This document shows, piece by piece, positions 37,011 through 47,433 of a DNA stretch of 64,000 nt (position 1 is its first letter; each line of letters begins with the position of its first letter). Source of the DNA: Saprospiraceae bacterium (GTDB lineage: Bacteria > Bacteroidota > Bacteroidia > Chitinophagales > Saprospiraceae); NCBI GenBank assembly GCA_016716185.1, contig JADJWV010000002.1, positions 2,394,501 through 2,458,500 of the forward strand, given 5' to 3'. The position numbers and the translations under genes were made by a program. Under the pieces are notes generated by a model. The model saw only the letters and a program-made list of their open reading frames with translations. It did no database searches and was not told the origin of the DNA.

Positions 37011-38555
37011 ATGCACAAAGACAAATTCAACAAACTTCAAAACATTAAAGATAAAGCATTGGAAGGCGGAGGATGCGCACGAATCGAATCACAGCACAAC
37101 AAGAAAAAGCTGACGGCCAGAGAGCGCATCGAACTGCTTTGCGATCCGGGTAGTTTTGAAGAAATGGGCATGCTGGTTACGCATCGGACTTCTGATTTTG
37201 GAATGCAGGAACAACTATTTTACGGCGACGGTGTGGTGACCGGTTACGGCAGCATCGACGGCCGATTGGTCTATCTGTATGCACAGGACTTCACCGTATT
37301 TGGAGGCTCTTTATCGGAAACCCACGCCGAAAAAATTTGTAAAATCATGGACATGGCCTTGAGAAATGGTGCCCCAGTGATTGGCTTGAACGATTCCGGT
37401 GGCGCCCGGATCCAGGAAGGCGTCAGGTCTCTGGCTGGTTATGCCGATATATTCTACCGGAATGTCCGGGCCTCGGGTGTCATTCCGCAGATTTCAGCGA
37501 TCATGGGACCCTGTGCCGGCGGCGCGGTTTATTCCCCCGCGATTACCGACTTTGTACTCATGGTTGAGCACAGCAGTTATATGTTTGTGACCGGACCCAA
37601 TGTGGTCAAAACGGTGACTAATCAGACGGTGAGCGCCGAAGAACTTGGAGGTGCCCATACGCATGCCACCAAATCCGGGGTCACGCAGCTAACCGCAGAA
37701 AACGATAAAGACTGTCTGATGAAAATCAGAAAACTGCTTTCCTATCTGCCTCAAAATTGCGAAGAAACCTGTCCGGATCGACCCTACACTTTTGGAGATG
37801 AAAGGAGACCTGTTTTAGACGAGATCATACCGGAACAGGCGTCCCAGCCTTACGACATGAAATCCCTGATCGAGGAATGCATTGACGAAGACAGCTTTTT
37901 TGAAATCCAGGAAGATTTTGCAGAAAATATTGTCGTCGGCTTTGGCAGGCTAGCCGGTCGAAGTATTGGAATTGTTGGAAATCAACCCATGAACCTGGCG
38001 GGTTGTCTCGACGTCAATGCATCTAAAAAAGCCGCACGCTTTGTTCGATTTTGCGATTGTTTCAACATTCCTATTTTGGTTTTTGAAGATGTACCCGGAT
38101 TTTTGCCAGGAACCGACCAGGAATGGAATGGTGTGATCACCAACGGTGCCAAATTGTTGTATGCATTTAGCGAAGCAACGGTGCCCAGAGTGACTGTCAT
38201 CACCCGAAAAGCTTATGGCGGCGCCTACGATGTGATGAACAGTAAACACATTGGTGCCGATTTCAATTTTGCCTGGCCCACGGCTGAGATTGCCGTAATG
38301 GGTGCTAAAGGTGCCAGTGAGATCATTTTTAAAAAAGAAATTGAATCCGCCGAGGATCCTTCATCCGCTCAATTGACGAAAGAGCAGGAATATGCAGAGA
38401 AATTTGCAAATCCTTACCATGCAGCTGCACGCGGTTTTGTCGACGATGTCATCCTTCCATCTGAAACCCGAATCAAACTGATCAAAGCTTTTGCCAGCCT
38501 TGAAACAAAAGTGGATAATCTTCCCAGAAAAAAACATGGCAACATTCCTCTCTGA
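37011..38555 (+). CDS. pccB: Acyl-CoA (propionyl-CoA) carboxylase carboxyltransferase subunit
   Basis: 514 residues from ATG 37011, the usual length. Features are the CoA-binding half with LNDSGGARIQEGV and IMGPCAGGAVYSPA, and the biotin-binding half with FEDVPGFLPGTDQEW and KAYGGAYDVM. It transfers carboxyl from carboxybiotin to the acyl-CoA. The other subunits are encoded 20 kb away at 11665 and 13188, so the complex is split over two loci. The Ala/Gly-rich pockets suit propionyl-CoA, and the mutase at 14677 supports this; acetyl-CoA cannot be ruled out. It stands alone, with a promoter of its own. Confidence 0.92.
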   Translation: MHKDKFNKLQNIKDKALEGGGCARIESQHNKKKLTARERIELLCDPGSFEEMGMLVTHRTSDFGMQEQLFYGDGVVTGYGSIDGRLVYLYAQDFTVFGGSLSETHAEKICKIMDMALRNGAPVIGLNDSGGARIQEGVRSLAGYADIFYRNVRASGVIPQISAIMGPCAGGAVYSPAITDFVLMVEHSSYMFVTGPNVVKTVTNQTVSAEELGGAHTHATKSGVTQLTAENDKDCLMKIRKLLSYLPQNCEETCPDRPYTFGDERRPVLDEIIPEQASQPYDMKSLIEECIDEDSFFEIQEDFAENIVVGFGRLAGRSIGIVGNQPMNLAGCLDVNASKKAARFVRFCDCFNIPILVFEDVPGFLPGTDQEWNGVITNGAKLLYAFSEATVPRVTVITRKAYGGAYDVMNSKHIGADFNFAWPTAEIAVMGAKGASEIIFKKEIESAEDPSSAQLTKEQEYAEKFANPYHAAARGFVDDVILPSETRIKLIKAFASLETKVDNLPRKKHGNIPL

Positions 38556-38690
38556 TAAACCATTGCCATATTGATCATCAATCAGGGTCCTCTTGAATTT
38601 TTAGCGTTCTGCCTAATGAGACGCAAACATCAGGAAGCGACCTGCATTGCCAAAACCACATATAGTTTTACCTGAAAATTCATTTCTAAC

Positions 38691-38698
38691 TATCTTTG
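38691..38698 (+). promoter_or_regulatory. -7 box of the FG-GAP/UnbV lipoprotein gene
   Basis: TATCTTTG, an exact -7 match, 46 bp before the preferred ATG 38745. A TTG-start frame beginning at 38703 is possible but would place extra residues before the signal peptide. Confidence 0.5.
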
Positions 38699-38744
38699 CC
38701 GCTTGCTGCATAATGCAGGCATACATCTATTTATATTTCATATT

Positions 38745-41700
38745 ATGGTGCACTTGAATACGTTATTTTCTTTCGCCGGAACAGCTTTTAAAGTTCATTT
38801 CAAAACGGGTATTTCAATTTTACTGGTTTTTTCCGTTCTGTTATTTTCCTGTTCGAAAGATGCTCAGAAATCTTCCGGGTCTTCCCCGATGAAATTCGAA
38901 AAACTAACGAGCGTTCATACGGGTATTAAATTTAATAACGAGCTCAAAGAAACAGAAGAAGAAAATGTTTTGATCTACGATGGCTTTTATACCGGTGCCG
39001 GTGTAGCCATACTCGATATCAACAACGATGGACTTCAGGATGTATTTTTTGTTTCCAATCAAAATGCAGACAAACTTTATTTGAATAAAGGTCAATTTAA
39101 ATTTGAAGATATTTCATCCCCGGCAGGTATTGAAGGTGGAAATGAATGGGGCGGCGGAGTGGCCATTGCAGATGTCAACAGCGATGGGTATGACGACATC
39201 TATGTTTGTTGTCACATGTACCTCGATCCGGACCGAAGAAGAAATAAATTGTACATCAACAATCAAAACAATACTTTTTCAGAACGCGCAAAAGAATATG
39301 GACTGGACGATCCTGGTTTTTCCATACACGCTGCTTTTTTTGATTACGACCTCGATGGCGATCTCGACCTTTATGTCGTAAACCAGCCTCCCAATCACAA
39401 TGAAACCAGAAATCCAATCATGAGCAGAGGCATTCCTGATTTCCAGTATTCAGATCACTTGTATCGCAATGAAGGGCAAGGAAAATTTACGAACGTTACC
39501 GAATCTGCCGGTGTGCAAAATTTTGCTTTCGGATTGAGTGCAACGGTTGGCGATTTTTTCAATGATGGCTATCCGGATATCTACATTGCAAACGATTATG
39601 ACTACGGTGATTTTTTATATGTAAACAATGGCAACGGAACTTTTAAAAATGTTTCGACACTTGCGTTGAAACACATCAGCAATTTCAGTATGGGTGCTGA
39701 TGCCGCAGACATCAACAACGATGGCTGGCTCGATATTTTTGTAGCCGACATGACCCCGGAAGATCATTATCGCAACAAGACCAACATGGCCGCTATGAGT
39801 CCTGAAACATTTTGGAAGTTTGCAAATTCGGGACATAATTTTCAATACATGTTCAACACGCTTCAACTAAATCAAGGCAACGGTTTGTTCAGTGAGATCG
39901 GCTTAATGGCAGGTGTTGGAAAAACCGATTGGTCCTGGAGTGCATTTTTCACTGATTTTGATCTCGATGGATACAAAGACTTGTATGTTACAAATGGAAT
40001 TCTGCGTGACATCAGAAACAGGGATTTCACGAGTTATGCTTTTGAAGCATTTGAAGATAAGTCCATACCCAGATTAGAAATTATTCAAAAAGGTCCGTCG
40101 ATGCCCCTGAGCAATTACATGTATCACAACGACGGAAGTTTACACTTCGACAATGTTTCGGCAAAATGGGGACTCGAAGATAAATCCTTTTCACAAGGGT
40201 CGGCGTACGCCGATCTCGACAACGACGGCGATGTCGACCTCGTTGTCAACAATACTAACCAGGAAGCATTTGTCTATAAAAATCTTGCTGCAGATCAGAA
40301 CAACGGAAATTATTTGCGCCTGCAACTCATTGGCGAACAAAAAAATCCGAGGTCCTTTGGAGCCAGAGTTCAATTGATTTACGACAACAACAAAATTCAA
40401 CTTGCCGAATTATACAATACCAGAGGATACATGTCCTGTTCCGAACCTTTTCTCACATTTGGATTAGCTGAGGCCGATGAAATTGATTCTGTAATTGTAC
40501 GTTGGCCCGGAGGAAAAACTACAACGCTCCAAAAAGTAAAAGCAAATAAAACACTACAATTAAAAGAGTCAGAGGCCACTTTGAAATTAACAGAGCAATT
40601 GATGCAACGCGTTCCTTTTATCCTCACCGAAGAAGTAAGCGAAAAGTGTTTTGACAAGATTGCGCATCGCGAAAATGAATACGACGATTACAAAAGAGAA
40701 GTCTTGATTCCTTACAAACAATCTACTTTAGGCCCTGCGCTTGAAACCGGCGATTTAAATCAGGATGGGTTGGATGATATATTCCTGAGTAATTCTTCTG
40801 GAACAACCTGTCAACTTTTATTGCAAACCGGAGGAGATAAATTTGTGCTCTCCGTTTCGCAACCCTGGGCTAAATATGGAGCGCAGGAAGTTACGGATGT
40901 AACTTTTTTCGATGCTGATAACGATGGCGACATCGATATTTACACCGTTAGCGGAAGCAATGAATTTCCGGAAGGTTCTCCATTGTATGCAGACCACCTC
41001 TATTTGAATGATGGCAATGCGAATTTTACGGATGCCACACAAAATTTACCTAAACTATTATTCAGCAAAAGTTGTGCAGAAGTTGCTGACATCGATGGGG
41101 ATGGAGACCTGGATATTTTTCTGGGAGGACGTCTGGTTCCGGGAAAGTATGGACTTTCTGAAAGGAGCGCTATTCTTATCAACGACAAAGCTGTGTTTAC
41201 AGACAGGACACAGCAGTGGTGCAGTAAGATGCTGGAACGGTTTGAATGTGTTACCAGTGCGTGTTTTACAGACATTGATCAGGATCTCGATGCAGATCTT
41301 GTTGTAGTCGGCGAGTGGAGCACTGTGCGCATATTTAAAAATGAATTAAACAAATATACCGAAGCCACAAATGAATTAAAAACAGACAGTTTATTTGGCT
41401 GGTGGAACATTGTAATTCCTGTTGATCTCAACAACGATGGTAAAACTGATCTGGTGTTGGGAAATCTGGGCTTAAACTCCAAGTTTAAAGCGAGTAAGGA
41501 AAAACCATTTTATTTGTACATCAATGACTTTGATAAAAACGGGACCTGGGATACTTATCTTGCATCGAAAAGCAAGGAAGGAAAATTATATCCCGTCAGA
41601 GGACGTCAGTGCTCTTCTGAGCAAATGCCGTTTATTCTCGATAAATTTAAAAACTACGACCAGTTTGCCAAAGCTTCCATCGAAGAAATATTGGAAGGCA

Positions 41701-42101
41701 AAATGGATGGAGCCACTAAAAAAATGGCGACCGAATTTAAAAGTATAATATTATACAATCATGGCAGTGAAGGTTTCAAAGCCTCCCCTTTGCCTGTGGA
41801 AGCCCAGCTCTCCACTCTGCAAAGTATGGCTTTTTACGATTTCAATCAAGATGGTATTTCTGATATTCTGGTTGCGGGTAATTATTACAACCGGGAAGTG
41901 GAAACAGCAAGAAATGATGCCAATGTCGGGCAAATTCTCTTAAATACTCCGCAAGGTAATTTCGTTCCGGTATCGAATGCCATGTCCGGCCTGAAATTGC
42001 AGCACGATTTGAGAGAAATGAGAATTGTAAGAGGAAAAAACAAATATTTTATTGTTGCTGCGAACAACCACAATTTACTTCAGGCTTTTCTGATCCGGTG
42101 A
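38745..42101 (+). CDS. FG-GAP/VCBS-repeat lipoprotein with ASPIC/UnbV domain
   Basis: About 1,118 residues. The lipoprotein signal ends LLFSCSKD (Cys about 36). Many FG-GAP/VCBS blades carry calcium-loop DxNxDGxxD motifs (DINNDGLQDVFF, DVNSDGYDDIYV, DLDGDLDLYVV), forming probably two beta-propellers. Between them is an ASPIC/UnbV domain (about 520-590: SFGARVQLIY, ELYNTRGYMSCSEP, VIVRWPGGKTTTLQK). Proteins of this build are abundant in Bacteroidota, sit on the outer surface and often accompany SusCD-type uptake genes, but their activity is not established. No partner genes are adjacent here. Confidence 0.88.
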   Translation: MVHLNTLFSFAGTAFKVHFKTGISILLVFSVLLFSCSKDAQKSSGSSPMKFEKLTSVHTGIKFNNELKETEEENVLIYDGFYTGAGVAILDINNDGLQDVFFVSNQNADKLYLNKGQFKFEDISSPAGIEGGNEWGGGVAIADVNSDGYDDIYVCCHMYLDPDRRRNKLYINNQNNTFSERAKEYGLDDPGFSIHAAFFDYDLDGDLDLYVVNQPPNHNETRNPIMSRGIPDFQYSDHLYRNEGQGKFTNVTESAGVQNFAFGLSATVGDFFNDGYPDIYIANDYDYGDFLYVNNGNGTFKNVSTLALKHISNFSMGADAADINNDGWLDIFVADMTPEDHYRNKTNMAAMSPETFWKFANSGHNFQYMFNTLQLNQGNGLFSEIGLMAGVGKTDWSWSAFFTDFDLDGYKDLYVTNGILRDIRNRDFTSYAFEAFEDKSIPRLEIIQKGPSMPLSNYMYHNDGSLHFDNVSAKWGLEDKSFSQGSAYADLDNDGDVDLVVNNTNQEAFVYKNLAADQNNGNYLRLQLIGEQKNPRSFGARVQLIYDNNKIQLAELYNTRGYMSCSEPFLTFGLAEADEIDSVIVRWPGGKTTTLQKVKANKTLQLKESEATLKLTEQLMQRVPFILTEEVSEKCFDKIAHRENEYDDYKREVLIPYKQSTLGPALETGDLNQDGLDDIFLSNSSGTTCQLLLQTGGDKFVLSVSQPWAKYGAQEVTDVTFFDADNDGDIDIYTVSGSNEFPEGSPLYADHLYLNDGNANFTDATQNLPKLLFSKSCAEVADIDGDGDLDIFLGGRLVPGKYGLSERSAILINDKAVFTDRTQQWCSKMLERFECVTSACFTDIDQDLDADLVVVGEWSTVRIFKNELNKYTEATNELKTDSLFGWWNIVIPVDLNNDGKTDLVLGNLGLNSKFKASKEKPFYLYINDFDKNGTWDTYLASKSKEGKLYPVRGRQCSSEQMPFILDKFKNYDQFAKASIEEILEGKMDGATKKMATEFKSIILYNHGSEGFKASPLPVEAQLSTLQSMAFYDFNQDGISDILVAGNYYNREVETARNDANVGQILLNTPQGNFVPVSNAMSGLKLQHDLREMRIVRGKNKYFIVAANNHNLLQAFLIR

Positions 42102-42218
42102 CCCCACAATTTAAATGTATGGAATTAAACATTAAACAACAAGCCTTGTTATCTTATTTAAATTTGGAACTTTATTTTTAGTTTTATTAGCTTATATTTT
42201 TTTGAACAGAATTTTAAA

Positions 42219-42569
42219 ATGGCTATCATAATTACAGAAGAGTGCATCAATTGCGGAGCTTGCGAACCCGAATGCCCTAACAATGCAATATACGAAGGCG
42301 GTATTGAGTGGGCGATGTCTGATGGCACAAAATTGAAAGGCAACTATACTCTGGAAGACGGCACTTTGGTCGATGCAGACAAAAAACTCAAACCGGTCAG
42401 CAACGAATACTACTACATCGTTCCGGATAAATGCACCGAATGTAAAGGCTTTCATGAAGAACCTCAATGCGCTGCCGTTTGTCCGGTGGATTGTTGCGTA
42501 CCGGATCCCGACAGAAAAGAAAGTGAAGCCAAACTTTTAGCCAGACAAAATAAATTACATCTTGAGTGA
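42219..42569 (+). CDS. 4Fe-4S dicluster ferredoxin
   Basis: A 116-residue soluble protein with two cysteine sets: CINCGACEPECP near the start and CTECKGFHEEPQCAAVCPVD at about residues 73-92. The spacing is that of two [4Fe-4S] clusters, with a long insertion within the second set, as in the YfhL/FdxA-like ferredoxins of Bacteroidota. It is a low-potential electron carrier; the partner enzyme is unknown. Monocistronic, with an AT-rich 117-bp upstream gap. It converges with the protease gene (54-bp gap, no convincing terminator). Confidence 0.9.
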   Translation: MAIIITEECINCGACEPECPNNAIYEGGIEWAMSDGTKLKGNYTLEDGTLVDADKKLKPVSNEYYYIVPDKCTECKGFHEEPQCAAVCPVDCCVPDPDRKESEAKLLARQNKLHLE

Positions 42570-42622
42570 TGCCCTGCTCAAATCCTATCCCAAGAAAGTA
42601 GTTCCCTTACTTCTTTATTACT

Positions 42623-45600
42623 TTACAATTTCTGAAAATATTTTCTAACCGTGCCTTCGCTTCCCGTAATGGCAATCTGATAATTTCCCGGAATCCAACC
42701 CCTGGTTGATATATGAGCTTCATACGAACGAACGTTTGTTAGTTCATTCAGCATTTTTCCATTCATATCAAAAATACAGATGTTTTCAATCATTTTTGCA
42801 GAAGTAATATTCAATACGTCTTCCACAGGATTTGGAAAAACTTTAATAAAACTCAGTGTCGCCGGATCATTTGTAGCAGTGAGCGTGAGGTCGACTTCAA
42901 CCGTGCGGTTGTAAGTTCCACAAGGATTTACGACTGTTAGTTTGACGCGATATACTTTTGCAGAATCGTATTCATGCACAGGATCTTTTTCAGTAGATGT
43001 TTGTCCGTCGCCAAAGGTCCATAAATAAGTCTCGCCGTTGATGGAATTGTTTTTGAACTGCACGGTGCGTCCCGATACAATCGACCAACTATAGCTGATG
43101 GTAACGGTATTTGCAAGAGCCAGTTTTTTGATTACAATCGCATCAGTCGATTGATCAGACTTTACATGCAAGACAATTCGTTTATCACCTTGCAGGGTAT
43201 ATCGCGTGCTGTGCGGACCTGGGCCATCGAATAACTTCGGACTTGCACCGGTTCCCGCATCCACATAATATCTTGGGTTCTGTGCATCTGATGCAGCAGC
43301 AATACTAACTTGTTTGGTATAACAGCCCGGATTCGGATTGATCGTAAAATCAGCCATAGCCGTTTCAGGATATTTCTCCCGAATTTCCACCCGATCCAAA
43401 ACCGTTCGATTATTATGTCCACGCAGGATCTGAAATTCAACCACGACTTTCTTTCCTTTAAATTCTGAAAGATCATAAGCCAGCCAATACCAGGATGAAT
43501 CCACAGGTGTCCAGTTCATCGTTGGAGATGCTGCAACGGTCTTTAATTCAAGTGAACGCCCGGCTAAAAGTTCTTTTTCCGCATGTGTTGAACCACAAAC
43601 TTCTTTGACGACAATTCTGAAGCTGTCCTGATAAATACTGGTAGAAAAAGAATGGTGTGCAAAATCCAGATACAGATAAGGCTCCTGAGCACTGCTCAGG
43701 TCTGCTATTTTTGAAGTGATGGTGATGGGTTGATTTCTTAGTACCTGATTGTTGTTGTCAAAAAGCAAGGCATTGTCTAATATCCCTCTCCTGTTTTGCA
43801 CGCGAACGGTATTCCAGGTTGAATTGTCAATTGGATTTGTCAGCAGCCAATTGGTTGGAAAAGTCGAAGCATCAAACTCTTCAATCATGGGATAGGTACC
43901 TGTAATTTCAGGGAGTTGCACTAAATTGACAGAAAAAATCAAGGTGTCGTTATATGGGTTTTGATCTGTGGTTTGTTCGACCCAGGCTTTGATTTGCTTT
44001 TGCTGAGTTCCTTTTACAAGAATTCCTTTTTCAAATTTTATGGATATCGTATCATACGGCTCAATGCGAATGTTATACGTTTCGGAAACCAAACCATTGT
44101 CGGATTCTGCCGTAATTGTAAATTCATCAATTGGTGTTATGCTTCTGTTGATGACGTTAAAATCAGGAGTGGCATAAGCTTCATCGCAGGAATAATAATT
44201 TTGAAGGTTTGCCGCTGAAATTTGCAAACCAATATCGGTTTGGATATTACATCCAATAAGTGTATCCGGACTTGCGATTGCCAATTCCCTTCTACTCAAT
44301 GCATTTCCCTGATAACCAGAAATGCTCAACCATTTTTTAATTCGGGGATCTTCATTGGGAAGCAATATGTTGGTTTCTGAAGTGGTCGCAGCGGCTTCCA
44401 TGTATTTATTACCTAACTGATAGACTAAAAAACTATCTTTAGACGAGCGGTTCCAACTCAATTCCATTTCGCCCGGGCAATATTTGGTAAAATTAAAACC
44501 CAGGACTCCATTGGTGATGGTGAAGAAATCGCTTTGATCGCTTTGATTCCCTTGTTGAATTCGGATCAGACATGAATCGGAAGACAGGTTGTTGGGTATG
44601 ACAAAAGTTGCTAATCTCGATCCTGCAATTCTTTTGCCAATGTTCAACCAATCAGCACCTGCATTTGTCGATAGAAAAATATTTATACTGTCATTGCCAT
44701 AAGCCGTAAAATGTATTTGACTGGACTCCGTGATACTAAACTGTTCTCCTCCTACCGGATAAGTTAAGCGCAGGAATTGATCTTCGATTTCGTATAAAAT
44801 GAATAAGTCGACATCAGAAGAAGGAACAAATTTTCCATTGATCTTTAAGGTATATTCACCAGCCATTGGCTCGACGATGGATACCTGTTCAAAATTATTA
44901 AGCGTGTCTGTTCCTTTGCCGGCTCCGGCAGCAAGAGTTACCGGATTTGGTGACGGATCTAAAAGCCAGGGTTTTAATTGCGTTCCACCGGGATCCGTTA
45001 CCACAAAATCGATGTCGTTGATCAATGCTTTCTCTGCCATCAGAGAAGCTTCTTTTTCCGGCCAGTAAATCATAAATTTTGCAAGAGGGATGTTGGCTGG
45101 AACATTGAATTTAAATTCGAGATTTTGCCCGTGTTCAATTTTTATTTTCTGATATCTTTTAGCTTCAATCAGTTTGAAAGCTCTGTAAGCATTGATCACT
45201 CCGAATCCGAATTGATAATCCGGCCCGGGAGTTCCGATATCGGTCGCTGTATTCATTATCGCTGCTTTGATCAATGCCGCTTCGGGGTTTTGTCCTCCAT
45301 TTAAATTTTTATATGCCTGATACAACAAAGCACAAACTCCGGCAACTCCCGGGGCGGCAGCAGAAGTGCCTCCAAAGACCTGGGTGCCGTGATCCGGTGC
45401 AGTTGAGAGTTGATTGGTTCCCCGAGCCGAGATCTCCGGTTTCAATCTGCGGTCGCGGGTAGGACCTCTGGATGAGCTGGATTCCAGAATGCCATCCAGT
45501 CTCAGATTGGCAACCGTCAGACAATTCTTCCCTATTTTATGTCCACCCGTCACATTGCCCCATTGATTTCCGGCACCGTAGCCGCAGTCCTGATTGTTTG

Positions 45601-46657
45601 AATTTCCTGCAGAGAAAACATGAATCAGTTCTCTGTTTTCATAGAGTTGTTTGTCGACGACCTGCGCTTCAATTGTGTAACCCACGTTACAGCCGTTGCT
45701 GTATGATGAGTTGGTAATCACGACTCCCTCTTTTTGGTGGTAGTCCAAAGTTTTATCTAAAAAATCGGGTTGATAATTAATTACAAATAATTCAGCTCCG
45801 GGGGCCATTCCTTCGACAAGGGGATCGTAATTACCGGCACCTGTCATCACCCCTGCAACGCCATCGCCGTGTGTGCCGATATCATTCAATACATCATTGG
45901 TCAGCCTTCCTTGAAAATCTATGTGCGGGCCTACCAATCCATCATCGCGAACCATGACTTTAACGCCACTACCGTCGAGAAATAAATTTTCTTTGCCATT
46001 GGCTGTGATCATATTTACCCGGTGCAGACTTATTCCTTCGCGGTCTTCCGGTACACCCGGCAAAGATTCACAATCGATGAATTTAACAAACACTTGTTCG
46101 GCCAACCAATTCAGTTGATTGCTTTCTACCCGGGCATAGGCGACATCTTCATTTAAATGAACTTTTCCCAATTGAATTCCCCTCTGTTTTAATAAATTGA
46201 CTACAGATGAGTCCAGAGTGTTCTGAAAAAATTGAACGACTACTTTGGAAACAGAACCGATCTTCTGACAATCTTCACCACGAAGCAGACTCCCCGACAA
46301 TTTTAATGAAGGAGAAAGCTTGTAACTTGCCAATAAACCTTCAGGAGTCAGGTTGGACCGGGAAATTCCAGAATTTATTCGGCACAAATAATTCATGTCG
46401 GGAATGTATTCGAGAATCTCTATTCCATTTTGCAATAATCCAGATTTATCAGCGGCAGATAAAACCCGGTCAAACGACAATAAGCGGTAATAATAACCCC
46501 GATGTAACTCTGACGTTGAATGTTCTTGGAATTCAGAAACATCTCTGGCAGCGAATTTTAGCCCATTATGCCAATGAATGGTTGGTGAATTTTGAGCAAT
46601 CAACAAATCGACTTGAACAATAAAGCCCAGTATAAAAAGGAAGAATATTTTTTTCAT
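42623..46657 (-). CDS. Secreted subtilisin-like (S8) serine protease with PKD and T9SS domains
   Basis: 1,344 residues from ATG 46657 (MKKIFFLFIL). Signal peptide to about 21. A prodomain covers about 30-195 and contains LLQNGIEILEYIPDMNYLC and YARVESNQLNWLAEQ. The S8 catalytic domain has Asp about 235 (MVRDDGLVGPHIDF), His about 261 (GTHGDGVAGVM) and Ser about 432 (FGGTSAAAPGVAG). Beta-sandwich modules follow, then a PKD domain (about 1182-1259, YLWTFGDGQTSTEKDP) and a T9SS tail (VFPNPVEDVLNIT). It should be released at the surface by T9SS and process or degrade protein. The lipoprotein 230 bp upstream resembles its prodomain. Confidence 0.93.
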   Translation of the reverse strand: MKKIFFLFILGFIVQVDLLIAQNSPTIHWHNGLKFAARDVSEFQEHSTSELHRGYYYRLLSFDRVLSAADKSGLLQNGIEILEYIPDMNYLCRINSGISRSNLTPEGLLASYKLSPSLKLSGSLLRGEDCQKIGSVSKVVVQFFQNTLDSSVVNLLKQRGIQLGKVHLNEDVAYARVESNQLNWLAEQVFVKFIDCESLPGVPEDREGISLHRVNMITANGKENLFLDGSGVKVMVRDDGLVGPHIDFQGRLTNDVLNDIGTHGDGVAGVMTGAGNYDPLVEGMAPGAELFVINYQPDFLDKTLDYHQKEGVVITNSSYSNGCNVGYTIEAQVVDKQLYENRELIHVFSAGNSNNQDCGYGAGNQWGNVTGGHKIGKNCLTVANLRLDGILESSSSRGPTRDRRLKPEISARGTNQLSTAPDHGTQVFGGTSAAAPGVAGVCALLYQAYKNLNGGQNPEAALIKAAIMNTATDIGTPGPDYQFGFGVINAYRAFKLIEAKRYQKIKIEHGQNLEFKFNVPANIPLAKFMIYWPEKEASLMAEKALINDIDFVVTDPGGTQLKPWLLDPSPNPVTLAAGAGKGTDTLNNFEQVSIVEPMAGEYTLKINGKFVPSSDVDLFILYEIEDQFLRLTYPVGGEQFSITESSQIHFTAYGNDSINIFLSTNAGADWLNIGKRIAGSRLATFVIPNNLSSDSCLIRIQQGNQSDQSDFFTITNGVLGFNFTKYCPGEMELSWNRSSKDSFLVYQLGNKYMEAAATTSETNILLPNEDPRIKKWLSISGYQGNALSRRELAIASPDTLIGCNIQTDIGLQISAANLQNYYSCDEAYATPDFNVINRSITPIDEFTITAESDNGLVSETYNIRIEPYDTISIKFEKGILVKGTQQKQIKAWVEQTTDQNPYNDTLIFSVNLVQLPEITGTYPMIEEFDASTFPTNWLLTNPIDNSTWNTVRVQNRRGILDNALLFDNNNQVLRNQPITITSKIADLSSAQEPYLYLDFAHHSFSTSIYQDSFRIVVKEVCGSTHAEKELLAGRSLELKTVAASPTMNWTPVDSSWYWLAYDLSEFKGKKVVVEFQILRGHNNRTVLDRVEIREKYPETAMADFTINPNPGCYTKQVSIAAASDAQNPRYYVDAGTGASPKLFDGPGPHSTRYTLQGDKRIVLHVKSDQSTDAIVIKKLALANTVTISYSWSIVSGRTVQFKNNSINGETYLWTFGDGQTSTEKDPVHEYDSAKVYRVKLTVVNPCGTYNRTVEVDLTLTATNDPATLSFIKVFPNPVEDVLNITSAKMIENICIFDMNGKMLNELTNVRSYEAHISTRGWIPGNYQIAITGSEGTVRKYFQKL

Positions 46658-46887
46658 AAGGAGTTTAAATAATCTACGAATATAACCATTTGGCAAAGAA
46701 TGGAATCCACTTTAACATTTTGAAGGATAAGGAAAAGGCAACTTTAAGCAATTCAATAATTACACCGGCATGAACGAAAGCTAAATCGTTTAATAAGATT
46801 TGTTGGAACATCTGAAATTCAAGACCATTTATAGCTTGTTCATGCGGCTAAAACCAAAAAAACCTATGATCAAATCAACGGATTGCC

Positions 46888-47433
46888 TTACTTCCTATCC
46901 GGTTCATAATTTTCCTTTACAATGCTCATCAAGCGCAAACAAGGATAATCCAATAAATCCATTAAATGATTGTTGGGCACTACCATGCGGTAGAAATGGT
47001 CCCTGCTGAATAGAATTTTACCGTATTGGATTAATTCAAGCGAATCGACCGGTGCAAGGGTTTGAATAAGCACCATCGCATGCCCGACTGTATTATCGAG
47101 ATTTCTAAGTTGGTCCAACTGCATACCCGAACCTATTTTCTCTTTGGATTCAAAGGGAGTCAAAGCATTTAAAGGAGTTTTGTCCAACGATTTTTCCACC
47201 CATTTTTGATTCCAGCACCCCAGGTATTGGTTTTCCAGTACAAATTCCAGGATGCGCAATCCCTGCTTCTGGAGCAAACTGATGTCTTCCTGAGTGAGCA
47301 GTCTTTTCGCATCGACTCTTCCATATATGAGTGCTGAACAATCCTCAGATTTAATCTGATCCCAGGAAATAGCTTTTCGCGAGCAGCTGGTAAGCCACAT
47401 CAAACTAAAGCTGATCAAAATCAAGCGCATCAT
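46888..47433 (-). CDS. Lipoprotein resembling a free-standing subtilase prodomain (possible protease inhibitor)
   Basis: 181 residues with a lipoprotein signal (LMWLTSCSRK, Cys about 17). Two stretches match the prodomain of the S8 protease encoded just downstream. LLQKQGLRILEFVLENQYLG parallels LLQNGIEILEYIPDMNYL. RMVVPNNHLMDLLDYPCLRL parallels ARVESNQLNWLAEQVFVKF. Their order and spacing also agree. No catalytic domain is present. The start overlaps the stop of the exosortase-associated gene (ATGA type), so it is the last gene of the exosortase operon. A prodomain-like inhibitor or chaperone of the neighbouring protease is the inference; the match is by eye. Confidence 0.6.
   Translation of the reverse strand: MMRLILISFSLMWLTSCSRKAISWDQIKSEDCSALIYGRVDAKRLLTQEDISLLQKQGLRILEFVLENQYLGCWNQKWVEKSLDKTPLNALTPFESKEKIGSGMQLDQLRNLDNTVGHAMVLIQTLAPVDSLELIQYGKILFSRDHFYRMVVPNNHLMDLLDYPCLRLMSIVKENYEPDRK

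Noticed and set aside
42570..42622. Terminator between the ferredoxin and protease genes
   Set aside because: Only an imperfect AAGAAAGTA/TACTTCTT pairing without a clear T run was found.
46800..47009. Plus-strand 69-codon frame opposite the prodomain-like lipoprotein
   Set aside because: It overlaps a better-supported gene and has no features of its own.
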